Shown in pieces: positions 44,325 through 56,497 of a stretch of DNA of 64,000 nt. Numbering within the stretch: position 1 is the stretch's first letter; each line of letters opens with the position of its first letter. This DNA comes from Aphelenchoides besseyi. Lineage: Eukaryota > Nematoda > Chromadorea > Rhabditida > Aphelenchoididae. The position numbers and the translations under genes were made by a program. The stretch lies in assembly GCA_024699855.1 (NCBI GenBank), contig JAMPIQ010000001.1, forward strand, positions 13,454,001 through 13,518,000. Direction: 5' to 3'. The notes beneath the pieces are model-generated. The model had not been told where the DNA came from. It worked only from the letters and a program-made list of their open reading frames with translations, and made no database searches.

Positions 44325-46019
44325 AACAATGAATATCAAAAGACACACACGCGAAGATGATTAGACGCCATAAACAAAAAGCCAGTAGAAGCGGGAGAAT
44401 AAACGATTCACGCTCATACCTTCCACATTGATACTCACAATCTTTCGTTTCTATTCACACAACCTTCGAGCTCTTCGGATTCAAAGATCAACAGCTCGGT
44501 GATTTTCGGAAAAACCAATTTCCCACGAGCTCCACATTTTTCGTATTCAAATTCGATTCTGCTCGCGCTAAATACGGTACCAACACGCTTTGAGCGTTGA
44601 AGCGGAATAACCGAAATTGAAATGAAGATTGAAAAGACAAGTGAACGCCTTCAAACATCTTCAAAATGCCATCAATCATTTCGCACAACCACAGAGGTGA
44701 AGTGCCATTACAATTTCGAACGAATACGCGAATGATAAGCGAAAGTTGTTGTTTTTGAATCTTTTCGTTTATTTTTGGAACCGCCAAGATGACTACGTGG
44801 CCATCAGCCCACAAACCGAAGGGAGGAGAAGAGAACGCGAGTCGAACAAATTAGTTTCTTTCATTTATCCGTGCACGTTTGCAGCGTATTTCTGCTCCTT
44901 TTCGACGTCACGAGAACTCACGGCTTTTCGAAACTTTGCAAATTCTCTCGTCCAATGGCCATCTAACGGATTGTTTCGATTCGAGCGTGAAAGATTTGTT
45001 TTCAGGCCAAGTTCACAAAACCCGTGGACTTTTACTCTTCGCGTCGGTCGTTAATCCGAAGCGTTTTTGGCAAGTAATCGAAACACCGAAAAAGACCTCA
45101 CGATGAATACTGTAAACTAAAAGGCGAAGCCCAAACCGCATTAGCCGTTCGAATGGCACAGCTGATGAATGTAATAAAGAAGCTCGGGTATGAAATTCGA
45201 ATATTGCAAACCACTTACCCTCGGGCGTCTGAAACAAGCTGCTCGATGGCTGTGAGATTGAGGACGAGACGGCGGCCATTTTGCGTTGAGAAGCTCGTTT
45301 CGGCAGAAGAGAAACGTTCCGTCGAAACTTCTGAAAAACAAATTAGTCGGTGGCAAACAAATTGGTCGCGCGAAATAAACGGAAATCCAAAAAAGCACTT
45401 CTTGAAACCGTTGGATTGGCTGTCAACTTTCAATTAAACGAGCTTGTCGGAGATTTCTCGACCACAAGTCAACGGTCTTTTCAGACGAATTGGCAATCGA
45501 ACTCAAAGATTTTCGTACGAAGAGACCGTTCATCTGAGGGCCAACTTGCTCGACCAACTCCACGTATTTCCATCGACATTCAACACATTCAACCGCAAAT
45601 CGAAAGCTCAACGCAATGTTCCGATCAAAGGAATGCAGAAGCTCGAAATGCCAAGAATTTGAAAGCAAAATCCGCGCGCTTTTCCTCGTCACTTTCAGTT
45701 GAGATATCGAACGCGTTGTAACGATTGAAAGTCGGGAACATCCAATTGAGGACTCGAGAGCTTTCGCCAACAGTCACATCAATCAGTTCGTTTCAATCGA
45801 GCACTCAACTTCCAACTCCCGACGTTTATTTTAACTCAACAATTAAAACTACCGCAAAGATCACGTGTGGAAGTGTTGGGTTTTCTACGATAGTTTCTAC
45901 GTTGTTGGAAAGTAAAATTACGAAGCAAAAATACTCGAAATTAACGTACAAAAGATTTAAATAGAAAAGATTTAGTCAACGAAGGTAAACAAAAGATCGT
46001 TCGCTTGTTTGTCGACAAT
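44325..46019. other. Intergenic region
   Basis: No well-supported gene. Many overlapping frames on both strands; one minus-strand candidate (45013-45279) is listed separately. The 5' flank of the PWWP gene and 3' flank of the disordered-protein gene lie here. Confidence 0.4.
45013..45279 (-). CDS. Possible small two-exon protein (weak)
   Basis: The ATG at 45279 opens MAAVSSSISQPSSSLFQTPE; a good donor (GAGG|GTAAGT at 45218) and a CATCAG acceptor at 45162 would join it in frame to VPFERLMRFGLRLLVYSIHR. The frame then continues to a stop at 45013 or leaves at GAG|GTCTTT. No family recognised; it could be chance. Confidence 0.25.
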   Translation of the reverse strand: MAAVSSSISQPSSSLFQTPEGKWFAIFEFHTRASLLHSSAVPFERLMRFGLRLLVYSIHREVFFGVSITCQKRFGLTTDAKSKSPRVL

Positions 46020-49000
46020 TCAGCCGAGAAGATCTTCATCTGTGTCCGGATATTCTTGATTGCTATTAATGAGATTAATAGCCGCCTGATCCATTGGTGT
46101 GTAGTTTGCGAGTGGGTCGATCGAAGCTGTTCCACGACCATAGTCGCTAGTCGATGGATTATGTTCGAATTGAGAAGCCGCTGGTGATTGCGTGACCACT
46201 GGTTGTGGACGAGACGCTGCTCGTGGTGTCGGTCCTGATGGTCGTTTCGGTTTCGTGAACATCACCTGATCGTCACTACTCGACGAATCGGAGGAACGCG
46301 AGCGTTGAAGACGTCGCGGCGTTATCGTAGGGTTTGCTGATGTAGAATTGATGTTCTAAACAGAAGTTTGAATACAAATCGAAATAACAAACCATATCTT
46401 CCGATTGGATAACTTCGGCGCTTGTTTCCTCCTCGTCACTCGATTCCTCGTCGTCGGTGTTTTGCCAATTGCGATATGTCATGTTGTTCTTTGGAACACG
46501 TGTGTTACTTTCGTTCGAGAATTCCTGATCGGATGTTGGCTTAGGGCGATCTGTTTGAGGAGCCGGTTGGTCATTTAGAATCTGTTCTCTTGAAGGTTGA
46601 ACTGAGTTACGTTTTGGTGGTTCACCGCGATCGGAAATCAGTTGACTTCCCTCATCATTGCGGTTCTTCGGTTGACGATCGACATCATTTCGAAAACGAA
46701 CCGTTTCAGTTGTCGTATCACGTACGTTTTGGCGTACATTCCTGGGCGGCGGTGTGCAAACTTCTTCGTCGCTGTGCAAATTGATTGGCATATTGACACG
46801 TGGTTGTGGATATTCCGATCGAGTTTGAGGTTCTCTGCAAAATTGAACTTGAGCTGCAATTGAAATTCTGATTATCAATCTCATCTCAAGTACTTACGAC
46901 GTTGATTGCTTGGCGCTGATGGACGGGATTGAGGCGCAGAAGAATCAGCATTGTAGTCAATAGCCAAACGATTGTCATTATTCGAATTGCTGCTCATAAA
47001 ATGCGAAAACAATTCGCAGACTTGTTCTTTCGTTAACATCTTGAAAATCTCTTCAGCAGCCTTTTTGATCGATGGATTGATTGGTTGACTCGACTCGCAC
47101 TCATTATTGTAACGACGATCATTTGATGATCCCGGTTGGTCTTGATAATCACTTCGTGGTTGTTGATAGTTGTTGGTGCGATAACCTTTGCGTTCATCCC
47201 GTTCAACGTAGCTTTGACGACTCCAAATGTTTCGATTGTTTTGTTCGGTTGAATTATAATAAGAATCCCAATTATCAGTTGGATACGACCGTTCTTGGTA
47301 AGAATAGGGACGAGCTGCGTATGCTTCTTGATCGTAATTGTCGCGATAACGTAGACGAGTGTTATCATTATAGCGATCCGATTGCCGATTTGTGTTGTAA
47401 CGTTGATCATCGTTATAGGCACCATAACCAGGCTCTTGCCAATCATCTTCGGCACGATACATACGTTCTTGAGTACTTCGGTAAAAATCGTTCGTATTCG
47501 CACGCCCACCACGATTTGCAGCACTACCGCCACGTCCTCGTTGACTATCAGAAGCACGATGAATGTCTTCCCGACGACCTCTTTCGGTCGAATAGTAGTT
47601 GTGATCGTTGGTTCGATGATCTTGTTGATTGCTGACTCGAGTCGATGAACTGAGATCGTAGCGCGACGAATCCTCGTAGTCGCTTCGGTCTCGCATAAGA
47701 GTTGGAACAGTACGACGGAATAGTGGCTCTTCATCGATGGTGCGAGCGAAGTGAGCACGTTGAGGCGCACGAACACGGGGATCATTTCGATAACACGGCG
47801 GTAGAAGTTCGTCTTGCCAAGCAAAAGGCTGGCGATTCAAACGTTCAGTCGAATAATCGGAAGAACGAGGATGATTCTCAGTACTGTAACTCGAATAATC
47901 ATAATAGTCGTCCCATTGCTTTTGTGTTTGACGTTCAGAAGACGTCTGATCCACGGGATTGCTGCTCATTCGTAATCTATAACCTCTGTATCCTGTACTT
48001 CATACAACCAATCGCTTACGTATCAGAACGAACATTTTCACAAGCGCTTCTGCCCGCAGCTCGTTGATTGTCTGTTGATGGACGTGAGGTTTCCGTATAA
48101 ACATCAGTTGAGCTAAACGATTGATTAAACAAAGAATTTAATGAGAACATTACCGCAAAGTGGTTTGAGTTGATGGCGAATCTCGAGGGACAGGAACCAC
48201 GTTCTCGCGATTGGATGATGTTTCACTGAAAACAAAATAACTAGAATATGCGAGGACTTCAAGTTTTGAGGAGCAGTTTGGCCGAGCGCATTTTGAATTG
48301 TTGCAAAAAATTCTAGTCAGCGGAGATTCTTACTCGGAAATAATTCAAACTTTTGTGTCGAAAACAACTCACCGAAAAGCACTTCGATAGACATTCTTCG
48401 GGTCGTTTCTGGACATTTGAGGAGAAGGAGGTAGATCGGAGCTTTGAACTGAATCACGAGTATTCAAACCGCCACGTCCAGATGCTCGTGGCTCTTGTGC
48501 GCGTCTCTGATTCTCGATGTAATTCAAAATTTGAGGTGCCCGTGGAATGATCATATCGTGGTCGATGATCGATCGTCCATTATCTGAAGTCGATGGTCCG
48601 GTACGAGGCTGCGAGTTGCGAACAAAAAACGTGTCTTCTTCTTCCGTCGATTCTTCGTCGAGTGTTGGTTGTGCGGTAGGAGCCTCAACGAATTCGGGCG
48701 ATGAGCCCGAACCCGACCATTGATTGCGAAGTTGATTGGCGGTCGATTCATTGGCTTGTTCAACTCCTTCTCCAAATGGCTCATCACTATCGCCCAAGTC
48801 CAAAATGTCGCGTGCTCGACGTAGACGTTGAAAAGTAACGTGTCGAGTGAACTGATCGTAAATGCCGTTGCATTCGTCCTCTTTTTCAATTGGAATTCCG
48901 TGAATTGGAAACTAAAAATCAATGGTTTGCAATATCAAATCTTTAGATCTTACTTTTGTAAAATGCGTATCATCGCCGCAACGATAACCGAGAGCAATTG

Positions 49001-49540
49001 CTTGACAACCGACCAAACGTGGATCATCGCTTTCAAAATACGATGCAGCGATCGTGACATCGGTTTTGCCAATCAGCTGCTCCGGTTTCGTGTACAGAAC
49101 ATTACCGATGTGATCGTGAGGAATCTTTAAACATTTTCCTTTCCGTGCATTATCCACACAACTACTCGGTAGTGTGAACTTGTAAGTGGTCTTAAACCAG
49201 GGTAAAAATGGATTTTAATGTGAAAGAACTTACGACAACTGCAATGGACTCATCGAACACTTGGAGATTTTTCCACGTTGGCGCTTCGACTTTTGTGGGC
49301 TCAGTGGGTCGAAATCCCATGACCTTATCTTGTTTATATGCGAGCAAATGACCAGGAAGGATTCGCTTAAATAGAAATGCAGATCTTAAGTACTTTTAAA
49401 TCAAATACCTCAAAGACTTTGACTTCTTGCATTCCCTTACAAGTCACAACTTTTGCATTGTAGATATCCTGATCCGGAGTACAATAGACGACCATTCCAT
49501 AGTGCTCCGCGTTGTTGTTGCAATTGTGACACTTAGTCAT
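46020..49540 (-). CDS. Large protein: Cys-containing N-terminal domain plus long Tyr/Arg/Ser-rich disordered region
   Basis: The ATG at 49540 opens MTKCHNCNNNAEHYGMVVYC. The first four exons (to about 48790) encode a folded-looking domain with spaced cysteines (VVTCKGMQEVKVFE, LPSSCVDNARKGKCLKIPHD, VGCQAIALGYRCGDD) and LLAYKQDKVMGFRP. The later exons are almost wholly disordered: acidic-serine clusters (ESTEEEDTF), a 360-codon exon (47969-46881) rich in Tyr, Arg, Asp, Asn and Ser with an RGRGGSAANRGGRA motif, then Pro/Arg/Glu-rich exons and an acidic end NSNQEYPDTDEDLLG at 46020. RGG and Tyr/Arg-rich tracts suggest a condensate-forming RNA-associated protein, which is inference. Exon joins at about 49410, 49230, 48955, 48370, 48220, 48150, 48020, 46900 and 46400 keep one frame. 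Family not recognised. Confidence 0.7.
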
Positions 49541-49909
49541 TGTGCTGAAAAGTTGAAGTTAAATGTTAACACGCGCATTCATTTTTCAATATCCAGAGTT
49601 TGAAATAGGAAATCGAATCGATTGGGAAGGGCGCTTAGTTTGTTAGTGACAACGTTCGTTTGTTGTCAAGGAAAAGTTAGGTCTTTAGGTAGGCTTAAAA
49701 GAAACGTTTTTGTATGGAACTTATCATCAAAACACGATCAAATGAAATGGTCATCAAAATTACTACAAAGTTATGCAACTGATGAAAAGAACGCAGCAAG
49801 AAAAACAACCGAAACATTTTGCCATTCACTCAATTAGTTTCGCGCCAAAACCAGACGACATCAAGTGCCTAATAACTCAACAAACTTAACAGCGAGACAC
49901 AATATCACT
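49541..49909. other. Upstream region of the disordered-protein gene
   Basis: A 71-codon plus-strand frame (49622-49837) lies here without motif, acceptor or counterpart, and is not counted as a gene. Likely promoter and 5' UTR. Confidence 0.4.
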
Positions 49910-50226
49910 TTATTGCTTGCGCCAATGTTGATTCACCTTGGAATTAGCTTTTAAGACGTCCACACAACCGCCGTGCATCTTAATGACCGCAGTTCGTATC
50001 ATTATATCCATAAAATAACGCAGAATTCCAACAGAGTCAAGACAATCGATGTGAACGAAAATCAAAGAGACGTTCTTTGAGATTAGTGTCATCAAACGAT
50101 CAACGAAGTACTTAGTTTCTTGTCGGTTTCTACATGTCGCTCTAAACCGACAAAATTGAACGTCAAGAACAAAAGAATCAACAAGTTTGAGAGCATTTTG
50201 AAGACGATTGCAGTAACAAATGAATT
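49910..50226 (-). CDS. Partial unknown protein, 5' end unresolved
   Basis: A minus-strand frame reads CYCNRLQNALKLVDSFVLDV, then QFCRFRATCRNRQETKYFVD, then SVGILRYFMDIMIRTAVIKM and ends NSKVNQHWRKQ with stop at 49910. Spaced cysteines and alternating helices look protein-like and resemble small secreted Cys-rich nematode domains in general, but I cannot name one. An upstream frame from an ATG near 50331 (MNKLDVNLSLHSRSNQSDMK) could supply the first exon; the joining intron would be unusually short. Treat as a fragment. Confidence 0.4.
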
Positions 50227-50427
50227 GTCTTCAATGGTGGCCCGGGCTCAAAAAACTCGTATAATACTTTTCATGTCTGATTGATTTGATCGACTGTGTA
50301 AACTCAAATTGACATCCAGTTTATTCATTGTATTATCCAACAAAGTTCAAGAACTACAATTAACACTTTTTTAAGTAATATAATGTAAAACGATCGACAA
50401 CTATGGTAAACAAACACGTTCATCGGC

Positions 50428-50899
50428 TCAATACTTGTTTCCAGCCTTTTGCATTTTCGCCAACAAATCACCAATCAACTGACCATCATGAACAAAAGAA
50501 TTCGGCGATTTGCTATTAAAAATAATGAATATCCTAAGTGACAATTGGGGTATCCAAATATAAGCTGCCAACCAACCGTTCACCATTGATCTTAAGCTCA
50601 TTAGCCAAGAACTTGTTCAACGATTGAGCTGTTTTTCGCGATTGCTCGTCCGTGTACTCCGTAATTTCGTACAATTGAACGAAAGCCGATGGTTCAAATG
50701 AACCTCCAAAACAAATCTTTTGGTTTGCATTCACAACAATCTGAATGAACTAAAACAATCACTTATATTAAACAAGTAATCGATCACCTACAAATTTTGG
50801 GCGTCCAGTTAACTCAAAAACCTTTTCAAAGGCACGTTGAATGAAACCATCTGAGATTTGGTCGTCAGTTAAGTTGGTAGAGACGTGAAGAATAGGCAT
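50428..50899 (-). CDS. mif: Macrophage migration inhibitory factor homologue
   Basis: Small tautomerase-fold protein, secreted without a signal peptide in animals. The ATG at 50899 gives MPILHVSTNLTDDQISDGFI; the second residue is the proline that becomes the catalytic N-terminal Pro1. The next exon contains VVNANQKICFGGSFEPSAFV and LYEIT, matching the family FGGSxEPCAxxxLxSIG strand, and EQSRKTAQSLNKFLANELKI. The final intron runs from GAACG|GTTGGT to a CACTTAG acceptor near 50534, after which IFIIFNSKSPNSFVHDGQLI matches the family RVYIxFxD... strand. It ends QKAGNKY at 50428. Length (about 120) is normal. Nematodes carry several MIF classes; which one is not settled. Confidence 0.85.
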
Positions 50900-51241
50900 T
50901 TAGTAGGCAGAAAACTCAAAAGTTTGTCAAAACTTTTGTTGTGACGGCGCTTTTGTACCGGAATTCGTAGTATGTTATGTGACTAAATTGTTCTAAACGT
51001 AGCAGTCTGTCGCTTCAATTTTACTTGCGTTCTTGAGTGGCCTTCAAAAAATTGCGGTTTTATTTTGTAGTTTGTTGCTCTCAAGTTTGTCGGCAATTAA
51101 ACTCATTGTCTTTAATCTTTTGTTAAAAAATTAATTACAGATTCGGAGATTCGCATTTTAATCAAATAAAGTTTCAGTCGATTAACCTAAATAATAAACT
51201 AAAGTCTAGTTCTGAAATAAATTTACTGCGAGCATTTGGCA
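50900..51241. other. Divergent promoter region
   Basis: AT-rich spacer between MIF (-) and the unknown gene at 51242 (+); no coding segment seen. Confidence 0.5.
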
Positions 51242-52783
51242 ATGCTACCAACACCCATTCAAGTTGTGTACTATTGGAAGGCTTATAATAGCACTGAACC
51301 GGTGGGCATTCTTCGGCAAGAACGTTCTTTGACAGAGAGCATAGCGCGTGGCTTTCCCGTAGCAGTTTTTTGAGATATCGCAGTCCAATTTCCTGTATAA
51401 CTCTGAACGTTTAGGCATTCGACTGTTTCATGGACATGCTTGATCACGAGCATGCAAATGTGAACGTCGTTTTATGGGCAACATCCCGTTGTCCATGTGC
51501 AAGCTTCACCATACTTTCGACGGTCGTTTTCTGATTGGTTTCAAGTTCTCCACCATCATTATTGCCGACTTATTCCACTCAAAACGAAGATAAACTTGCA
51601 AGCCACTTTCTTTACCTTCTCATTTAGGGACCCTTTTTTCGACATCTCAGCGGCAACTAACGAAGGGTCTCCGTTGAAAACGCACAAAAGATATCAGATT
51701 GAGAGCGTTTTTGCATCAGACTTGAGTACAATGCTGGTTCTGTTCAAGTTTTGTGACTCGTATTCCTTGTATCTGGGATTTGGTGAATTCAATCTCGGAG
51801 ATTCGGTGGTAGTTGTCAGAAAGCCAACTTCAGTGCCGATCGACTATGAGTACCATTTTGACGGATGGTTTCCACTATCTCGTCCACAGAACTTGTCTGA
51901 ATTGGTTTTGTGAATTAGAGCTATGAGTTCTCAGTACTAGTTTTTTACGATCAAAACCAACTCCGGTTATTTCCACTGCCACTGGATGTTCCTGTGGGAG
52001 TGAAAGTGTTTGGGGTTTTTTTGACGGCTTTCTTTACGGCTTGACTTACCAAAACCGGAGTAAGACCGATTCTGGTCGACCAATCGATGTGGTCAAAATC
52101 TCGCTGTCGAACGGCCACCATGTTCGGAAGCCAACGAAGAACTATGAGAGCATGCAGCATATATGTATGGTAAGTTGCATTGGTGAAGCGCAATAATCGT
52201 TTTTAACGATTTAGTGTAGGACCCGTTTCCACGTGTTGTGTTGCAACACCATTGTTTGCGACTATCCATCGTCGATTCGAAGTCAGAATGGAATCTTATC
52301 GTCAGATTTGGAGACACTGGAGTGGTAAAGAACAAACATCGAGTTTGATTCCATATGTTCAATTGCCGCTAATGGTAGCCAAGCGCTCATGGTGACGACA
52401 CTTGACGATGATCCATCAAAATACAACGTTTATCGAGTTAACGTCAAGTAAGTTCAAATCGAAACCACAGAATTGACAGACTCTTTTCAGTCAACCGGAC
52501 AAGCTTTCTGATTTGGTTTGGCTTCGACTGAAACGGATCTTCGATGCCCGGCCGTCGGTCTACAAGTTTATTCTCAGCCTATCGCCCACAAATTTCAAGC
52601 AAGAGTGTCCATTTCCACAATCGGGAACTTGCAGGATAACTGAGTAGGTGTACAATCACTGGACGGTAACTCGTGTTTGATTTCAGAGAACCAATAGAAA
52701 CTGAGCAGCAAATCAGAGAACGTTTTGCGGTCTTGTCAGAGAAAACGACGATCAGTTTCGAGCTGAAAAAAGATCCAAACTAA
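51242..52783 (+). CDS. Unrecognised multi-exon protein
   Basis: The ATG at 51242 opens MLPTPIQVVYYWKAYNSTEP. The exon leaves at TTTCCC|GTAGCA and resumes as AFDCFMDMLDHEHANVNVVL. A central exon encodes LVLFKFCDSYSLYLGFGEFN and DSVVVVRKPTSVPIDYEYHF; after an intron at about 51906-51943 comes FFYDQNQLRLFPLPLDVPVG. Later exons give LSIVDSKSEWNLIVRFGDTG, DDPSKYNVYRVNVNQPDKLS, LVWLRLKRIFDARPSVYKFI and a Lys-containing end SEKTTISFELKKDPN at 52783. Splice joins around 51540-51640 and 52000-52110 are uncertain. The pattern is mostly beta-strand-like, with no clear signal peptide or membrane helix. I do not recognise the family. Confidence 0.55.
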
Positions 52784-52855
52784 AGAAGTGAGGTCTTGTA
52801 ATTGAGTTATACAAATAAACTTTAATTTGTAATGAACGGCCAATTCCAATAGAGA

Positions 52856-53161
52856 ATGAATTCGGGAATGTATACATTGGAATACGCGGTTCATGCAGAG
52901 CTTGACATTCTCACTGTAGATAGCTTAGTTCGCACTTTAGTATTCAAAGTCAATGGAAATACTATCCACTTGATTTGGCTCCTTAGTACCCAGCTAAGAA
53001 ACTCAAGAAAGAAACCCAAAATTTGGTTGCTGAAACTGATGATAACTAATGAAGTCGAGTTTAATGACTTGTTTTCACGACCTTCTCATTCGTCAGAAAC
53101 GCAAAAATCGAAACCTAGAGTTTTGATTGACCGCATATTAGACATTTGCTTATTAGCATGA
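52856..53161 (+). CDS. Unverified single-exon ORF
   Basis: The ATG at 52856 opens 101 codons (MNSGMYTLEYAVHAELDILT, VFKVNGNTIHLIWLLSTQLR) ending at 53161, 73 bases after the upstream gene. No acceptor next to the ATG, no motif, and no neighbour copy. It could be a small downstream gene or the 3' UTR of the gene before it. Confidence 0.25.
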   Translation: MNSGMYTLEYAVHAELDILTVDSLVRTLVFKVNGNTIHLIWLLSTQLRNSRKKPKIWLLKLMITNEVEFNDLFSRPSHSSETQKSKPRVLIDRILDICLLA

Positions 53162-53320
53162 AATAACACGCTGTAAACACGATTTCAAAATCTAAAACAA
53201 CACAGTCGACATGATAATCAAAAGTTCTAGATCTTATTAGCGGGACGACATTGCACTTTCAGCTGAGCAATATGTTGAATAGTATCTCTTGACTTTTCAA
53301 TCCAAGCTAGGTTTATCTTT

Positions 53321-55935
53321 TTAATCGTCAAAAAGTGTAATCATTTCTTGCAATGATTCTGTAATCAGAGCTCGAAATCGTTTTGAGTTCGTGTTCTCTG
53401 CTGAGTGGTACGAAGTGACATGCCAAACCATACTGTGATTTCCCATGAACCGGTACGCCACTCCATAGCCGTCTTTTGCAGTTGCTCCGAATGCTCCAGC
53501 CAACCAGCATTGATCACTATTTCTTTCCCCACCATCTTCATCCAACAAATCGGTCACATATCCAATCTATAATGCTCGTTTCTGTGTGCAAATAACTGTC
53601 GATTACCTGAGTTGTAGACAAAGTCCACGACTGTTGAATATAATGTTCGAGAAATGGACTTTCGAGCTTCAAGCCCTTACTGATCACATACAACGCGAAC
53701 AGATGTCGATCGACTCCTCTGCCCGTCATTGCTAATCTTGTTCGATATTGATGATTATCGCAAGCCTTAATTAACAGCTTCGCACATTTTTTTCGATCTT
53801 CTCTATTGATCATTGCTCTGACAAAATTGCATGAATCTTCGGAAACCGAACGCATCGTTTCGGTGCGCGAAAAATCGTAGAATCGAGACGACGCAGCTTC
53901 GTAGGTTAAAGTTACATGTCCTTGGTCCTATATAACAGATCATACAAGTAACTGTTGAAACCAAGCACCTTAAAGTATGCCATTTGAATTGCCATTTGGA
54001 AGAACCCGTCGGGACCACATTTGAATTTTTTGATTCGCCCTTTTCCCCACTCATCGAATACCATAGATGCCATGTCAACATCGTTGATCAACTGTCTTGC
54101 ACTCAAATAACATCGTTCAATTTCAGTCTCCATCTAAAACTTTTCAATTTATCCAAACGATGACTCTTATTCAAAATTACGCCTTCAACGATCTCAACGA
54201 CCATTCGTTCAGCTGCCGGCAGCATAGTCGGTAGTTTGTAGTCTTGAAGAGAATCGACATCAACAACATCTTTTGGAAACCTGAGAAGCGTAACATCAAC
54301 TATAAATCAAAACAAACCCTATGAACAGATCCATGAAGAACTTGTTTTCAGTTATGTGAAAGTACTCTGGACCATCAGCAACCATGTGTTCGCTACAAGC
54401 GCCACAGCGCCCGTTCTTACCGATGATGAAATTTATAGGTTTATCTGTCCATCTGTTCATACCATTTCCCGTCAACATATTTCCAATGAAATTAGAAAGC
54501 TGATCATAGTTTCCCTCAAATACCATCGACTGCGCATATTTGACTAGTCACTTACCTTTTCATATCCATAATTATCGGCCTCATCGAACACCAAAAAGAT
54601 CATTGCAGTCTCCATAGTCTTTAAAAACTCTCGATTTGTCGCATTCGACAAGAAGAAACGTTCACGATTCTCAGCCCAACCGTCTCGACGATCTTGAGTT
54701 AACGCACAGAGTTTCCGCTCCGCTTCTGTTGGCAGATCGTTACGTTTGAGAATATCAGTGAGTATTCTAGACAACAAGATTTTACAAAACTAATGCACTT
54801 CTGTTACTCCGTCAGTTCTTCCACGCTGTACAGTCGATTGGTCTTTCTATCAAACAATTCGATTCTGTAGAAACAGCCACCGGACAAACAAACGAAATGT
54901 CGAGTAAGTTCGCCAATCGTTTCCAATCGATCACATTCACGGCCCGGAACTCGAGTCGTCGCATAAAGACGATTGTAGTGTCCAGAAAATGTCAATCCAT
55001 CAGCCAACGGTCGTTGACTTCGATCAGCAAAACTAAGCATATTCAACGCAGTTCCATAAACCATTTGAGCTCCACGTCTGAAGGTATCATTAAACGAGTG
55101 ATCGAGATCACGAACCTTGGTTGATTGCACGGCGGTGTGCCCATACAATCAACGCAACAGATGCTGGAATTAACAATAAGTGGATCCCGACGGTACAGAT
55201 ATGCGAATGTCTCCCAGATGGGGGTAACATAATTACGAACCGTCCACGAATACAACCACGCTTTTCGTTGGATTTGTGGTCCTTCAGATTTCATGAACTG
55301 ATCGGCAAGTTCATTTAATTCTTGAAACTCTTCCTAAACAACAAAAACTGAACAAAGAAACTTGAATTCACCTCAGACATCAGCGGTTTCATTGACTGCA
55401 AATATCTCTCAACACTCTCGTTCAAATTGGGAACAGGCAGTGAAGGTAGTAGTGAATCGCAGCTGCGAAGTCGTGGTGGTGCAAAGCTTTTGAGCATGTA
55501 GAAACAAAGTTGCCATAGTCGAGTTGCATACGATGGCGATTTCGGGTCTTCGAACAGGAATCGTTTGTAGCGAAAATAAAAGCAACGCAAAAACAGACGA
55601 ATTAGAATTACAGGCAAAGTAGCAACTCCGACGCCCATCAGAAGTGCATTGCTTGTGAGATTTGAACATCTTGAGCTCAGAATCCCAGGAATCAAGGTTG
55701 AATTGCGATAGAAATAAGCGGTAGATATCGTAGCAACCGATCCGAATATCCACGGCTTAATCGGATACAAACGATCGAATGTAAAGTTCTGAAAAGTTAT
55801 CCTAAAGTTTAGAATGCTCGAACAACTTACGTAGACGTTTTGTCCGCATTGTTCCAATTTAGTTGGATAATAGTACTGCAGTTTGAACGGAAGTTTCTTT
55901 CGCTTTTTCTCCAATTCCTCCGCAGTCAAAACCAT
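53321..55935 (-). CDS. cpt: Carnitine O-palmitoyltransferase I
   Basis: Outer mitochondrial membrane enzyme that makes acylcarnitine from long-chain acyl-CoA, the gate to beta-oxidation. The ATG at 55935 opens MVLTAEELEKKRKKLPFKLQ. Two membrane helices follow (PWIFGSVATISTAYFYRN; LMGVGVATLPVILIRLFLRC) as in CPT1. The catalytic part starts with SLPSLPVPNLNESVERYLQS (the choline/carnitine acyltransferase entry motif). It includes the active-site His in GACSEHMVADGPEYF (about 54390-54350, family EHxxxDG), TETMRSVSEDSCNFV, and GATAKDGYGVAYRFMGNHSM near the end. It stops at 53321. Introns at about 55830, 55360, 55130, 54785, 54555, 54320, 54170, 53930 and 53595. Length (about 750) fits CPT1. All key motifs are present, though spelled differently from vertebrates (SEHMVADG). 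Confidence 0.92.
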
Positions 55936-56497
55936 TGCTTCAGAGTACTAAAACGACCTCTAGAGTTGACGATCAGAAGAATAATGCAACATTCTTCTTT
56001 CCCATGTGATATTGTTTCTTTTAAACTCAAGGCTCAACATTTCAAGGCAATAAAATCGGAGACGGAAGAATAATGGGCGACATTCGGGGAACATTTTTGT
56101 CGCTGGAACTTTGAGTTCGCTTATCATCAACAGTCTTTTTTGTCTAATAAAAACGTTAGCAAATTGAGTGGTGAACTTTAATTACAATGCAACTTCACAC
56201 TTACGAGAAAATGGGATCGTAAAAACGTTGACGAGTTTTACGACTCAAATTTTTATTGCAATCACATTTTTTTCGGATCGAAAGTTCATTTAACTGAACC
56301 ATCAAGTTTACAGCTGTAGTTTGTGTTCAACGGATGTACCAACGACTTTAAGTTCCGAGCCGGTTTTCATTCCAATTGTCCGGGAAGACAACTCGACGGA
56401 AACACTCGTCGCAGTTAACAGCTGACACACGCGCAGTTTTTTCGATTTTCCTGAGCAATTCACTTATTTTCACTGACACTTAACTTCAATCGTCAAA
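55936..56497. other. Divergent promoter region
   Basis: About 560 bp between CPT1 (-) and cyclophilin H (+), rich in short pyrimidine runs. No coding segment supported. Confidence 0.5.

Noticed and set aside
47081..47635. 184-codon plus-strand ORF opposite the Tyr/Arg-rich exon
   Set aside because: Antisense shadow of a repetitive, codon-biased exon.
53321..55935. Reading the CPT gene as choline acetyltransferase or carnitine acetyltransferase
   Set aside because: Two N-terminal membrane helices and total length fit CPT1; the soluble relatives lack them.
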